NCBI RefSeq assembly: GCF_029504735.1
Contig: NZ_JAQFIP010000009.1
Coordinates: forward strand, 1-64,000
Reading direction: 5' to 3'
Source: Ereboglobus sp. PH5-10
Lineage (GTDB): Bacteria; Verrucomicrobiota; Verrucomicrobiia; Opitutales; Opitutaceae
DNA length: 64,000 bases
The notes beneath the pieces are model-generated. The model saw nothing but the letters and a program-made list of their open reading frames with translations. It was not told where the DNA came from and did not search any database. Position 1 is the stretch's first letter. Each line of letters starts with the position of its first letter. Below are positions 1 to 8,735 of the stretch, in pieces. A program made the translations under genes and the position numbers.

Positions 1-10
1 AACTCGTGAT

Positions 11-90
11 GCACTGTTTCGTTCGCTTCGTGAATGTTGTTTTTCATCACCCAACATCTTGACGAAGTTTTCCTTAGGGCGAAACAGTGC
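11..90. repeat. 11-bp inverted repeat in the left edge of the window
   Basis: Positions 11-21 (GCACTGTTTCG) are the exact reverse complement of 80-90, with 58 bp between them. The first 144 bases hold no gene that I can support. The repeat lies downstream of the leftward ribokinase gene and could be part of a structured 3' region or the edge of an interspersed repeat that continues outside the window. There is no clean T-run on either side, so I do not call it a terminator. Confidence 0.35.
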
Positions 91-144
91 TCTTTTCCCC
101 CTCCTTCAATCGCTGTTTTCAGGTTGAATAGTAATGGCATTCGC

Positions 145-1074
145 TTATTTCTTCCGCACCAGGCGCTCGATTTCGGCGCGCGTTGGCGCGGAGGGTTGGG
201 CGCCCAAGCGGGTGACGGAGATTGTCGCGGCGGCGTTGGCAAAACACACCGCGTCGGCCAATGACCGGCCTTCGCTCAACGCAACGGCAAGCGCGCCGTT
301 AAAGGTGTCGCCGGCTGCGGTCGTGTCCACCGCCTTCACTTTGCGAACGGGGACGAGTTTGCTCGTTTCGGCGTTGCACAGATACGCGCCTTTCGAGCCA
401 AGCGTGATGATCACGTTTTTCACGCCCTTGCCCATGATCACGCGGGCGGCGGCCTCGGCGCTGGCGGTGTCGGTGACCTTGATGCCGGAGAGAAACTCGG
501 CCTCGGTTTCGTTGGGCGTGATGATCGAGACGAGCTTGAGCAACGAGGCCGGAAGCGGCGCGGCGGGCGCCGGGGCGGGATTCAATATGACGGGCACGCC
601 GTGCTTTTTCGCAAGGCGCGCGGCGGCCGTGATCGACGAAACCGGGTTTTCAAGTTGCGTCACGAGCATGTCGGCGTTCTTGAATGCGGCCTCGGCGTTT
701 TGAACGTCCTTCGGGAGCAGTTTTTCATTGGCACCCGAGGCGACGGCGATGCTGTTTTCGCCGGACTCGGACACGAAGATGAGCGCGACGCCCGAGGGCG
801 CTTTCGGGTCGCGCTGAATGTGGCGCGTGTTGATTTTGTCGGCCTTGAGTCCCGCGAGCGCCCGGTCGCCAAACATGTCGCGGCCCACGCGGGCGACGAA
901 GGTGACGTCGGCCCCGGCGCGCGCGGCGGCAACGGCTTGGTTGGCGCCCTTGCCCCCGGCGGCGGTCACAAACCGGCCGCCGATGAGCGTTTCACCGGGA
1001 CGCGGAATGCGTCCGAGTTTTATTATCATGTCGGTGTTGGAGCTGCCGACAACGAGGATGCGAGGTTTTTTCAT
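145..1074 (-). CDS. rbsK: Ribokinase (PfkB family sugar kinase)
   Basis: A 309-residue cytoplasmic kinase that phosphorylates D-ribose to ribose 5-phosphate. The N-terminus (RILVVGSSNTDM) and the glycine-rich GGKGANQAVAAARAG stretch near residue 45 are the first PfkB signature. The DTTAAGDTFNGAL block near residue 255 is the second signature and carries the catalytic Asp and anion hole. The frame stays open upstream, but only the ATG at 1074 gives the family-typical start, so the low-complexity upstream stretch was left out. It lies 16 bp downstream of the sugar permease gene on the same strand, in a cluster with a LacI regulator and a nucleoside hydrolase, which supports ribose as the substrate. 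Confidence 0.93.
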   Translation of the reverse strand: MKKPRILVVGSSNTDMIIKLGRIPRPGETLIGGRFVTAAGGKGANQAVAAARAGADVTFVARVGRDMFGDRALAGLKADKINTRHIQRDPKAPSGVALIFVSESGENSIAVASGANEKLLPKDVQNAEAAFKNADMLVTQLENPVSSITAAARLAKKHGVPVILNPAPAPAAPLPASLLKLVSIITPNETEAEFLSGIKVTDTASAEAAARVIMGKGVKNVIITLGSKGAYLCNAETSKLVPVRKVKAVDTTAAGDTFNGALAVALSEGRSLADAVCFANAAATISVTRLGAQPSAPTRAEIERLVRKK

Positions 1075-1090
1075 ATTGGGAAAATGGCGT

Positions 1091-2116
1091 TTAGAGCTTC
1101 GAGATGACGAGGAAGGCGATGCCGATGAAGAAGGTAATAAACATGGCGGCGAGGAGCGAGGAGGTGCCCTTGGGCGCGCCCTTGAATTCCTTCCAGATGA
1201 ACACCCCCCAGACGGCGGCGACCATTGTGGCACACTGGCCGAGCGCGTAGGACAGGGCGGCGCCGGCGGCGGAGGCGGCGATGAGGCTGAACGCCATGCC
1301 AAAATTCCAAACCGTGCCGCCGAGGATGCCGACGGCGTGCAGGCGGAGATTGCCCTTGGTGAAGTAGTCGCTCACGGGCACGGGTTCGCCGCGCACGGGT
1401 TTTTTCGAGGCGATGGTGTTCCAGACGAAGTTGGAGAGGAAGAGTCCGAGCGCGAACACGACGAGCGCGGTGTAGGGCGTCATCAGGCCGGGCTCGGGCG
1501 CGGCGAAGTTTTGAATCATGCCCTTGGAAACAAGGCCGAAGAAACCGCCGCCCATGAGGAGGCCGGCGACGACGGAGATCACGATGCCAAACGCGGAGCC
1601 GCCGGACTTGCCGCCGCCGCTCTTGGCGGCCATGAGTTTTTTGTAGGCGAGGGCGTTGAGGACAATGGCGACGGCGACGAGCGCGACGCCGATGTAGAGT
1701 TGCGTGGCGTTGCCGACCTCGCCGGGGCGGAAGAATGCGGTCTGCAGCGTGCCGACGACCAGCGCAAGCCCGACGCCAATCGGAAACGCGACGGCGAGGC
1801 CGGCGATGTCGATTGCGATGACGAGCAGGATGTTTGAAAGGTTGAACAAAACGCCGCCGAGAAACGCGAGCGCCATGTGGTTGGTGCCGGCCTGCGAGAT
1901 GTCGGCGAGGAAGGAGCGACCCTCGGAGCCGATGCTCCCGATGGTGAACGCCATGACGAGCGCGGAGAGCAGCACGCCGAGGCCGTAGTCCCAGTAGAAT
2001 AGCTGGTATTTCCACTCACGGCTGGCGAGTTTCTGGGTGTTGCCCCACGATCCCCAGCAGAGCATAGTCACGAAGCACAGGATCACCGCGACGGGGTATG
2101 ATTGTATTGTTAGCAT
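1091..2116 (-). CDS. Sugar (probably ribose) permease, GRP/RhaT-like DMT superfamily
   Basis: A 341-residue integral membrane protein with about ten hydrophobic segments. The CWGSWGNTQKL motif near residue 20 in the first helix, and the glycine-rich, weakly charged helices, fit the glucose/ribose porter (GRP) branch of the drug/metabolite transporter superfamily, whose members bring monosaccharides across the inner membrane. The gene sits directly upstream of ribokinase (16-bp gap, same strand) and downstream of the LacI regulator, so ribose released by the nearby nucleoside hydrolase is the likely cargo. Substrate is inferred from context; members of this family are often annotated only as DMT permeases. 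Confidence 0.8.
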   Translation of the reverse strand: MLTIQSYPVAVILCFVTMLCWGSWGNTQKLASREWKYQLFYWDYGLGVLLSALVMAFTIGSIGSEGRSFLADISQAGTNHMALAFLGGVLFNLSNILLVIAIDIAGLAVAFPIGVGLALVVGTLQTAFFRPGEVGNATQLYIGVALVAVAIVLNALAYKKLMAAKSGGGKSGGSAFGIVISVVAGLLMGGGFFGLVSKGMIQNFAAPEPGLMTPYTALVVFALGLFLSNFVWNTIASKKPVRGEPVPVSDYFTKGNLRLHAVGILGGTVWNFGMAFSLIAASAAGAALSYALGQCATMVAAVWGVFIWKEFKGAPKGTSSLLAAMFITFFIGIAFLVISKL

Positions 2117-2246
2117 GATGTTTTATATTTTGGGTTTATATTTTGTTTTGCAGGTTTGATATTGGACAATAACGGCGGAAAATTAAGACGGGGCGAACGA
2201 CAGGACGCGCGACGCGGGCGTTTATATTATTTTATACTAATTTATA

Positions 2247-3275
2247 TTAATCCAGTTTTCGCACTGACTGCCTGATGACGAGCGAGGTGGGCAGATACAG
2301 GCCGCTTTTCGTCGCGCTCGACGGGGCGCGCATTTCGTCGAGGAGGAGCTTGACGGCGGCGGCGCCCATTTCGAGGTGCGGCTGCGCGACGGTCGTGAGC
2401 GGCGGGGAAAGGTGCGCGAGATAGGGCTGGTCGTCGAAGGCGATCACCGAAATGTCCCCGGGCACGCTGCGGTTTTCCTCGCGCAAGGCGCGCAGGGCGC
2501 CGAGCGCGAGAAGATTGCTCATGGCGAAGATCGCCGTGATGTCGGGGGTCGCGCGGATGAGGAGCTTGGTGTCGAGGTAGCCGCTTTGCTCGCCAAAGGA
2601 ATCACCGACGACAAGGCGCGGATCAAAGGGAACGCCCCGCTCCTTGAGCGCGGCGGTGTAGCCGCCGACGCGCGCCTCGCTGGGCGCGGTGCCGACCATG
2701 CCCTGCAGGCAGGCGATGCGGCGGTGGCCGTTGTCGAGCAGGTGCGCGGTGGCGTTTTTCGCGCCGGTGAAATTGTCCGCGCTCACATAGGGCAGGCCGA
2801 GGCCGGGGAAGACGCGATCGACCAGCACCAGCGGGCGTTGCTCGCGCGCGTAGCGTTCGAGGTAATCCGGCGTCTGGCCGACCGGGCAAAGAATCATGCC
2901 GTCAACCTGCCGCGCCCAGAGCAACTCGATGGACTGCTTTTCAAGCGCGGGGTTTTCCTCGCTGTCGCAAAGCACGATTGAGTAGCCGTGCGTGCGCGCC
3001 ACGTTGACGACCTGGCTGGCGATGCCGGCGAAAAAGGGATTGGCGATGTCGGGGATTATCAGGCCGATGGTGTGCGTTTTTTTGAGGCGCAGGCCTTTCG
3101 CAATCGGGTTTGGCGTGAAGTTTTCCTTCGCGGCGAAGTCCTTGATCGCTTTTTCGGTTTCAGGGCTAATCCGGTATTTCTGGGCCTGTCCGCTGAGCAC
3201 ACGCGAAACCGTGGTTGGCGAAACGCCAAACTTTTCCGAGATGAGCTTTAGGGAGTTGCGAGGCCTGGAATTCAT
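2247..3275 (-). CDS. LacI-family transcriptional regulator
   Basis: A 342-residue repressor or activator. Residues about 11-29 (LISEKFGVSPTTVSRVLSG) form the helix-turn-helix and hinge helix of the LacI/GalR family. From about residue 70 (THTIGLIIPDIANPFFAG) it has a periplasmic-binding-protein-like effector domain, full length to the C-terminus. It heads the leftward transporter-ribokinase run and is divergent from the nucleoside hydrolase. The roughly 400-bp divergent region holds two LacI-type operators, so it most likely controls itself, the sugar-uptake genes and the hydrolase, with ribose or a nucleoside breakdown product as ligand. The ligand is inferred. Confidence 0.92.
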   Translation of the reverse strand: MNSRPRNSLKLISEKFGVSPTTVSRVLSGQAQKYRISPETEKAIKDFAAKENFTPNPIAKGLRLKKTHTIGLIIPDIANPFFAGIASQVVNVARTHGYSIVLCDSEENPALEKQSIELLWARQVDGMILCPVGQTPDYLERYAREQRPLVLVDRVFPGLGLPYVSADNFTGAKNATAHLLDNGHRRIACLQGMVGTAPSEARVGGYTAALKERGVPFDPRLVVGDSFGEQSGYLDTKLLIRATPDITAIFAMSNLLALGALRALREENRSVPGDISVIAFDDQPYLAHLSPPLTTVAQPHLEMGAAAVKLLLDEMRAPSSATKSGLYLPTSLVIRQSVRKLD

Positions 3276-3337
3276 TCCAAGAAAACGGATTATATTGATA
3301 ACAAAGACAAATGCGCGGGCGGGGGTTTACTGGTTTT

Positions 3338-3353
3338 GCGCAATCGTTAGAGT
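3338..3353. promoter_or_regulatory. Candidate LacI-type operator near the regulator start
   Basis: GCGCAATCGTTAGAGT is centred on CG and matches the PurR/LacI-type consensus ACGCAAACGTTTGCGT at 12 of 16 positions. It lies about 60 bp upstream of the lacI-family start codon, a usual place for autoregulation. It shares the half-site GCGCAA with the second operator at 3543-3558. Confidence 0.5.
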
Positions 3354-3542
3354 TTATTTCAACACGACCGTCAATGAAAAAATAATTCATTGAACATTAA
3401 GTAGATGTGAATTAATAAATCAGATTTTTAGTTTCATGGCGCAGGTTAATTTATGCGCCCCCATACCATTGGATAAATAAAGAGCCCCTTTGATTATATC
3501 ACAACTTAATGATTTACACTAAATTACACTGCAAATCAATCT

Positions 3543-3558
3543 GCGCAAACGATTGTGT
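3543..3558. promoter_or_regulatory. Candidate LacI-type operator upstream of the nucleoside hydrolase
   Basis: GCGCAAACGATTGTGT matches the consensus ACGCAAACGTTTGCGT at 13 of 16 positions. Its right end abuts a TTGACA hexamer (3558-3563), a good -35 candidate for the rightward nucleoside hydrolase gene; the -10 element is not clear. Placement against the -35 box fits repression by the LacI-family protein encoded divergently. The rest of the 3276-3678 gap is AT-rich and holds no gene. Confidence 0.6.
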
Positions 3559-3678
3559 TGACACGAGTGGCATATTTCTTCTCATTGCCAATTCAATCCC
3601 GCATTTTGGAAGCCCTACAAGTGCTTCACTTGGTGCCGTTTTTGTCTTCCCTCCCAAAAATCCACACGATTATTCCCT

Positions 3679-4725
3679 ATGAAAAACCTCATCATCGCAG
3701 CGATTGCGTCCTCATTGTTACTGGCGAACCTCGCGTCCGCCTTGGATTACTCCGTCGAGCCGGGCAAGCCCGTGAAAATCATCTTCGACACCGACATGGG
3801 CAACGATGTCGATGACGCGCTCGCGCTCGCCATGCTCCATTCGTTGCAAAACCGCGGCGAGAGCGAACTGCTCGCCGTCACGCTCACCTATCCGACACCC
3901 GACGCGGGGCAATTTGTCGCCGCGGTGAACACCTTTTACGGCAGGCCGAACATTCCCATCGGAGTCACGCCCGACGCCCCCGTCGCCGTTCCCGAAAGCA
4001 AGTATCTGAAAGTCGCCGCCTACAAGGACAGCAAGGGAAAGCTGCTTTATCCGGCCAAGTTCAACGCCGCCAAGGCGCCGAAATCGGTTGACTTGATACG
4101 CCGCGTGCTGGCCTCCGCCGGCGATCGCGAAATCGTCATGGTGCAAGTTGGTTTTTCCACAAATCTCGCCCGTCTGCTCGAATCCGGCCCGGACGCCATC
4201 TCGCCCCTTTCGGGCAAGGAGCTCGTCCGCCAAAAAGTGAAAATCCTCTCCATCATGGCGGGGCAATTTCCACAGGACACCCGCAACAAGAAAAAGCCCG
4301 AGTTCAACGTGCGCTGGGACGTGCCCGCCGCGCGCAAACTCGTCGCGGGCTGGCCGACCCCCATCGTGTGGAGCGGTTTTGAAATCGGCAAGGCCGTGCT
4401 CTATCCCGCATGGAGCATCGACAACGATTACCGCTACGTGAAAAACCACCCCGTCCAGCAAGCCTACCAGGCCTACAACCCCACGCCGCACGAACGCCCC
4501 TGCTGGGATCTCACCTCGGTGGCCTACGCCGTGTGGCCCGGCAAGGACCGCGGTTATTTCACGCTCTCGCCCGCCGGCAACGTCGAATTCGGCCCCGACG
4601 GCCACACAAAGTTCGTCGCCGACAAAAACGGCAACAACTACTACCTCATCGTGGACGCCGTGCAAGCCGCGCGCCTGCGCGAGGTCCTGGCGGCGCTCGC
4701 CTCCGAGCCGCCGCAGAAAAAGTAA
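3679..4725 (+). CDS. Exported inosine/uridine-preferring nucleoside hydrolase
   Basis: A 348-residue N-glycosidase that splits ribonucleosides into base and ribose. After a 21-residue signal peptide (hydrophobic core LIIAAIASSLLLANLASA) the mature protein has the family's calcium/substrate motif FDTDMGNDVDDALAL at about residues 36-50. Export is unusual compared with the cytoplasmic E. coli RihA/B/C enzymes and suggests periplasmic nucleoside breakdown, with the ribose taken in by the neighbouring permease and phosphorylated by ribokinase. It is divergent from the LacI regulator, preceded by an operator and followed by a strong terminator. Base specificity cannot be told from the sequence. 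Confidence 0.88.
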   Translation: MKNLIIAAIASSLLLANLASALDYSVEPGKPVKIIFDTDMGNDVDDALALAMLHSLQNRGESELLAVTLTYPTPDAGQFVAAVNTFYGRPNIPIGVTPDAPVAVPESKYLKVAAYKDSKGKLLYPAKFNAAKAPKSVDLIRRVLASAGDREIVMVQVGFSTNLARLLESGPDAISPLSGKELVRQKVKILSIMAGQFPQDTRNKKKPEFNVRWDVPAARKLVAGWPTPIVWSGFEIGKAVLYPAWSIDNDYRYVKNHPVQQAYQAYNPTPHERPCWDLTSVAYAVWPGKDRGYFTLSPAGNVEFGPDGHTKFVADKNGNNYYLIVDAVQAARLREVLAALASEPPQKK

Positions 4726-4755
4726 ATGCCGCGCGCTTCAAATAACTCTAAAAAC

Positions 4756-4797
4756 AACAAAGCCGCCGCCCGCGCAATTGCGGGCGGCGGCTTTGTT
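4756..4797. terminator. Bidirectional rho-independent terminator
   Basis: A perfect 18-bp stem (left arm 4756-4773, right arm 4780-4797) with a 6-nt loop. The stem core is GC-only, with an A-rich lead and a T-rich tail (TTTGTTT). It lies between the nucleoside hydrolase and the leftward small gene whose stop codon starts at 4797, so it can serve both convergent units. Confidence 0.88.
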
Positions 4798-5021
4798 TAA
4801 TGGCTCGCCAAACGGCGCGCCCAGTTGTCCGACGCGGTCGTGAAGCGCACCGGCAACAGCACCTTTGTTGCCTCGGGCGCGGGGAATTCAGGTTTGTGCG
4901 AACGATACGATACGATGCAAGCCCCCGGATCAGTTGCCTCCGCCCCGGAGGCGAAGGATGAGACGACGGCTCCACCGAGTGCGAGGCCGGGCACAACCGC
5001 GAGTTTATTGACTGTTTTCAT
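4797..5021 (-). CDS. Small exported protein of unknown function (74 aa)
   Basis: The product starts MKTVNKLAVVPGLALGG and has a short signal peptide ending near SSFASGAEA. The mature part is only about 45 residues, with no recognised domain. GGAG lies 10 bp upstream of the ATG and the stop codon falls on the edge of the shared terminator, which is how a convergent gene would end; these are the reasons to accept it. It could also be the truncated N-terminus of a longer secreted protein. I do not recognise the family. Confidence 0.42.
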   Translation of the reverse strand: MKTVNKLAVVPGLALGGAVVSSFASGAEATDPGACIVSYRSHKPEFPAPEATKVLLPVRFTTASDNWARRLASH

Positions 5022-5323
5022 TTTTTATAAACTCCGCGCAAAGGCGGAGAGTTTGGTTTCTTTTGGTTTTATGTTTTTGGTTTCAGACAACGCGACACCA
5101 CCGGCCGCAAAGGCCGCGGGCATCGCGCTGTTCGGAGCCACGCCGCGCAATCGCGACACGCCCCAAATCCTTCAGTTTTGGGATGCCTTGGAAACGCCGC
5201 GCCCCACCCCGCCCATGTCGCCCGCACTTTCAAAGAACGCCCGGCGGACGCCCTCCGGCCTCATGATCAAAACCGCCATGCGTGCAATAAACAGGTCCCG
5301 TGCCAGGCGTCCAACACACACAC

Positions 5324-5557
5324 CGCGGGGTGTAATTGCGAATGGTAGCAAAACGCAAAGATGCAATCCTTTGGAGTGCGGTGGCAAAGCGAAGCGGCGA
5401 CACCGCTTTGAGCGATTTGCGCCCGGTGAAAATCTTACGCTGTTCAAAGCGGTGTCGCCGGTCGCTTGCGCTCCCTTTGCCACCGCACTCCAAAATAACT
5501 CCGCTTCGTCGCGTATTCCATCAAACTGCTACCAATTGCAATACACCCCACACCGCG
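5324..5557. repeat. ~230-bp imperfect palindrome (intergenic hairpin repeat)
   Basis: The left half (5324 to about 5415) pairs with the right half (about 5442-5557). The pairing elements are GGGGTGTA with TACACCCC, TGGTAGCA with TGCTACCA, TGGAGTGCGGTGGCAAAG with its complement, and CGACACCGCTTTGA with its complement. The TTTGGAGTGCGG core recurs at 24616, so this is a member of an interspersed family. No gene is supported in 5022-5804 outside this element. Confidence 0.7.
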
Positions 5558-5804
5558 CCAAAACCGGCGTGCGTTTTCCCGCATTCGCTCGCAACGGTGA
5601 CCGGCAAATGGCGGCGGATTGATGGAAAATGCCCCCCCACCGGGATAAAACGCCGTCTCCCGCGCGACCGCCTTCCGGTTTTTGCGCCTAATCGCGAGGC
5701 GAAGTGCAATCAATCGTCCACCGCCGCATTGCGACATACCTTTATTTTCTCAAAATTTTCATTTCCCAAGTCGCGTCGAATCTCCCAACCTCTGGGCTTC
5801 CCTC

Positions 5805-6446
5805 ATGATCTCTCTCAAAAAGCTTTTCGGCAAAGACCAGAAATTCTACGATCTTCTCGAAGCCAGCGCGGAAGAGTCGCTCACGAGCACCAAGCTCCTT
5901 TCAAACTTTCTCCAACGGCTGGACGCGTTTCGCAATTCCTCCACCGATCTCGACGAGTTCATTCACAACCGTCGCAAGGACAAAAAAATCAACAACCGCA
6001 TCACCGAGGAACTCTGCCGCACCTTCGTGACCCCCATTGAGCGCGAGGACATCGAGGCGCTTTCGACCGCGCTCTACAAAATTCCCAAGACGGTCGAGAA
6101 ACTCGTTTCGCGCATCTCGGTTTATCCCGGCAAGCTCCCCCGCGAAAGCCTGATCCAGCAAGCCGCCTACTTGAGCAAGGCCGCCGAGTGTGTTGTGAGC
6201 ATGGTCAAGCAGCTGCGCGGCGGCGCCAACATGGAACGCATCGGCGAGGACAACACCCGCCTGCAATTCATCGAGGGCGAGGGCGACCGGCACCTGCTCG
6301 AATTGATAAAGGAACTCTACCAGGGTCCCTACGACGCGAAGGAAACCGTCATCCTGGGTGAGTTTTTCGAAATGCTTGAAAAGGCAATCGACCGCTGCCG
6401 CGACGCCGGAAACGTGATTTTCCAAATCGTGCTGAAATACTCCTGA
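5805..6446 (+). CDS. DUF47 / PhoU-like phosphate transport accessory protein
   Basis: A 213-residue all-helical protein starting MISLKKLFGKDQKFYDLLE and ending in LEKAIDRCRDAGNVIFQIVL. This is the layout of the TIGR00153/DUF47 family, which resembles PhoU and is usually encoded beside Pit transporters. The likely role is to modulate phosphate uptake through the Pit protein encoded 65 bp downstream on the same strand. The ATG at 5805 was chosen over an upstream in-frame start because homology-like sequence begins there. The mechanism in this family is not well settled. Confidence 0.85.
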   Translation: MISLKKLFGKDQKFYDLLEASAEESLTSTKLLSNFLQRLDAFRNSSTDLDEFIHNRRKDKKINNRITEELCRTFVTPIEREDIEALSTALYKIPKTVEKLVSRISVYPGKLPRESLIQQAAYLSKAAECVVSMVKQLRGGANMERIGEDNTRLQFIEGEGDRHLLELIKELYQGPYDAKETVILGEFFEMLEKAIDRCRDAGNVIFQIVLKYS

Positions 6447-6511
6447 GCGACCCGGCGGCGTCCCCCCGCAGATAATCTCAGCACGCCGCCCGGCAGCCGC
6501 AGCGCCACACC

Positions 6512-7582
6512 ATGACACTTTTCCTGCTCGTCATCATCGCCGTCCTCTCGTTCGAGTTCATCAACGGCTTCCACGACACCGCCAACTCCATCGCCACGGT
6601 CGTCTCCACCAAGGTGCTCACGCCCCGCCAGGCCGTTATGATGGCGGCCACCGTCGATCTCGCCGGCGCGCTCATCATGGGCACCAGCGTGGCCATGACA
6701 ATCGGCGCGGGACTCGTCGATGTGAGCGTGATCACGATGCCCGCGGTGCTCTGCGCGCTGCTCGGCGCGATTTTCTGGAATCTTTTCACCTGGTGGCTCG
6801 GCCTGCCGTCGAGCTCCAGCCACGCGCTCATCGGCGGGCTTTGCGGCGCGGCGGTGGCCTCGGCGCACTGCGACCTGAGCGTGTTGCACTGGTCGTCTGT
6901 TGACGCGGCGGGCAACATCATCGGCATCTGGCCCAAGGTCATCATGCCCATGCTCATCGCCCCGTGCATCGGCTTCGGCGTGGCGGTGATTGTGATGAGC
7001 ATTCTCTACATTGTGCTGAAACGCGTGCGCCCCCGCTTCATCAACATGATTTTCGGCAAGCTGCAAATCGTCAGCGCCGCGTGGATGGGTTTCAGCCACG
7101 GCTCCAACGACGCGCAAAAAGGCATGGGCATCGTCACGCTCGCGCTTTGCACTGCCACCACCAGCGGCCTGTTCGACGACCTGCCCTCATGGCTATCGTT
7201 TCTGCGAACGCCCGAGATGAAGGTGCACACTTGGGTCATTCTTCTTTGCGGTATCACGATGGCCGCCGGCACCGCGATGGGCGGCTGGCGCATTATCAAG
7301 ACCATGGGGCACAAGATGGTAAAACTTCAGCCCATAAACGGCTTCGCCGCCGAAACCTCCGCGGCGTGCGTGATCGTGGCCGCCACGCATTTCGGCGTGC
7401 CGCTCTCGACCACACACGTCATCTCGACCTCGATCATGGGTGTCGGCGCGGTGAAGCGTTTCAGCGCGGTCAAGTGGGGCATCGTCGGCCGCATCGTCTG
7501 GGCCTGGGTGCTCACACTGCCGATCACCTGTCTCGTCGGTTTCGGCCTGATGCGCCTCGCGCACGTCCTGTTCACATTTTGA
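6512..7582 (+). CDS. pit: Low-affinity inorganic phosphate transporter, Pit family (copy 1)
   Basis: A 356-residue inner-membrane phosphate:cation symporter. The duplicated PiT signatures are visible: EFINGFHDTANSIATVVSTK near residue 15, and GFSHGSNDAQKGMGIVTLA near residue 195. The C-terminal half also has GVPLSTTHVISTSIMG. About ten membrane segments are seen and the length is normal for the shorter bacterial members. It is cotranscribed with the DUF47 protein. A close paralogue lies 6.5 kb downstream; parts of the two genes are nearly identical at the DNA level (for example around 7310-7345 and 14850-14890). Confidence 0.93.
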   Translation: MTLFLLVIIAVLSFEFINGFHDTANSIATVVSTKVLTPRQAVMMAATVDLAGALIMGTSVAMTIGAGLVDVSVITMPAVLCALLGAIFWNLFTWWLGLPSSSSHALIGGLCGAAVASAHCDLSVLHWSSVDAAGNIIGIWPKVIMPMLIAPCIGFGVAVIVMSILYIVLKRVRPRFINMIFGKLQIVSAAWMGFSHGSNDAQKGMGIVTLALCTATTSGLFDDLPSWLSFLRTPEMKVHTWVILLCGITMAAGTAMGGWRIIKTMGHKMVKLQPINGFAAETSAACVIVAATHFGVPLSTTHVISTSIMGVGAVKRFSAVKWGIVGRIVWAWVLTLPITCLVGFGLMRLAHVLFTF

Positions 7583-7705
7583 TGCGTCGCGAGTCGGTGT
7601 TGGAATAAAACCACCACGAGGATGGCCGCACCTCAGCGCAATCCCAAATGCCGCGCCAACCCGGTTCTGAACAGCAGAACGCATCCGGCCCGACACGATT
7701 CAATC

Positions 7706-7788
7706 AACAAACAACATCCCGCCCCCTTTGAAAATCCCCAACAAACAACATCCCGACCCCTTTGAAAATCCCCCCCTTTGAAAATCCC
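7706..7788. repeat. Direct repeats at the left boundary of the transposase remnant
   Basis: Two near-identical 34-bp units (AACAAACAACATCCCG followed by a C-run, TTTGAAAATCCC) are followed by a third partial copy of the TTTGAAAATCCC part. Related wording, inverted, appears at 9544-9629 beside the toxin fragment, so the same short element seems to have been copied on both sides of the island. Confidence 0.6.
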
Positions 7789-8457
7789 GTGAGCATCCTT
7801 GTGGCGGTGGGCGTGAACGCCGAGGGTTACCGCGAAGTGCTCGGAGTCGAGGAAGGAACAAAAGAGGACAAAGCCTCGTGGCAAAATTTCCTGCGACGCC
7901 TGAAAGAACGGGGCCTCAAAACCGCGAAACTATTTATCTCGGACAAGTGCCTCGGATTGGTGGAAAGCCTGGCGGAGTTTTATCCCGAAGCCAGACACCA
8001 GCGCTGCGCGGTGCACTTTTACCGCAACGTGTGGAGCCTGGTGCCCGCGGGCAAAGTGCGCGAAGTGGCGGCGATGCTCAAGGCGATCCACGCGAGCGAA
8101 GACCGCGAGGCGGCGCGAGTGAAAGCCGCGCAAGTGAGCGCCAAGCTGCGCGAGATGAAACTGCCCGCGGCCGCGCAACTGGTGGAAACGAGCATCGACG
8201 AGACGCTCAATTATTATGAGTTCCCCAGCCAGCACTGGCGCTCATTGCGGACAAACAACCCGCTGGAGCGGCTCATGCGCGAGATACGAAGACGAACGCG
8301 GGCTGTCGGAGCGTTTCCCGACGGCAACTCGGCAATGATACTGGTGGCCGCGCGGCTGAGGCATGTGGCCGGCAGCCAGTGGGGCCAGAAACGCTACATG
8401 GACATGAGCCACCTCAACGCCGCGAAGCTGGTGGAAACCCAAGGGCAAGCGGCGTGA
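7762..8457 (+). pseudogene. IS256-family (mutator-type) transposase, N-terminally truncated
   Basis: About 230 residues match the C-terminal two thirds of IS256/mutator transposases: AVGVNAEGYREVLGVEEG, the ISDKCLGLVESLAEFYPEA segment with the second catalytic Asp, the RHQRCAVHF block, and the terminal NPLERLMREIRRRTRAVGAF segment with the catalytic Glu. The N-terminal DNA-binding part and the first catalytic Asp region are missing; the frame begins inside the direct repeats at 7706-7788. No terminal inverted repeats are evident, so this is a dead remnant. Confidence 0.85.
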
Positions 8458-8464
8458 ACTTTAA

Positions 8465-8516
8465 GTTGAGAACCGCGCTGCGGCCCGCCAAGCCGGGCCT
8501 ACGCGCGGCTCTCAAC
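8465..8516. repeat. Hairpin downstream of the transposase remnant
   Basis: GTTGAGAACCGCGC pairs with GCGCGGCTCTCAAC (with a small bulge) around an inner GCCCGCCAAGCCGGGC stem. The rest of 8458-8735 holds two copies of CCCTTTTTGACTTGCT near 8680-8710 and no supportable gene. Confidence 0.55.
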
Positions 8517-8735
8517 CCTCACGAAAGAACCAACAACAAAACAACACATAACCTTCCTCCGCCAACTATATGCTTTTTAAAATGTGCGAAACTTGACGGA
8601 CACTACCTGGCATGTTGTTATGCTATCATGTCAGAAATCGGTGGGATCAATAAAAACCAACAAAACTCGGCCTGACCCTTTTTGACTTGCTCCCTTTTTG
8701 ACTTGCTTTGACTTCGCCCGTAACATTCAAAACTC

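Noticed and set aside
7706-7788. Possible CRISPR-like short repeats
   Set aside because: Only two and a half direct copies with no spacers and no cas genes.
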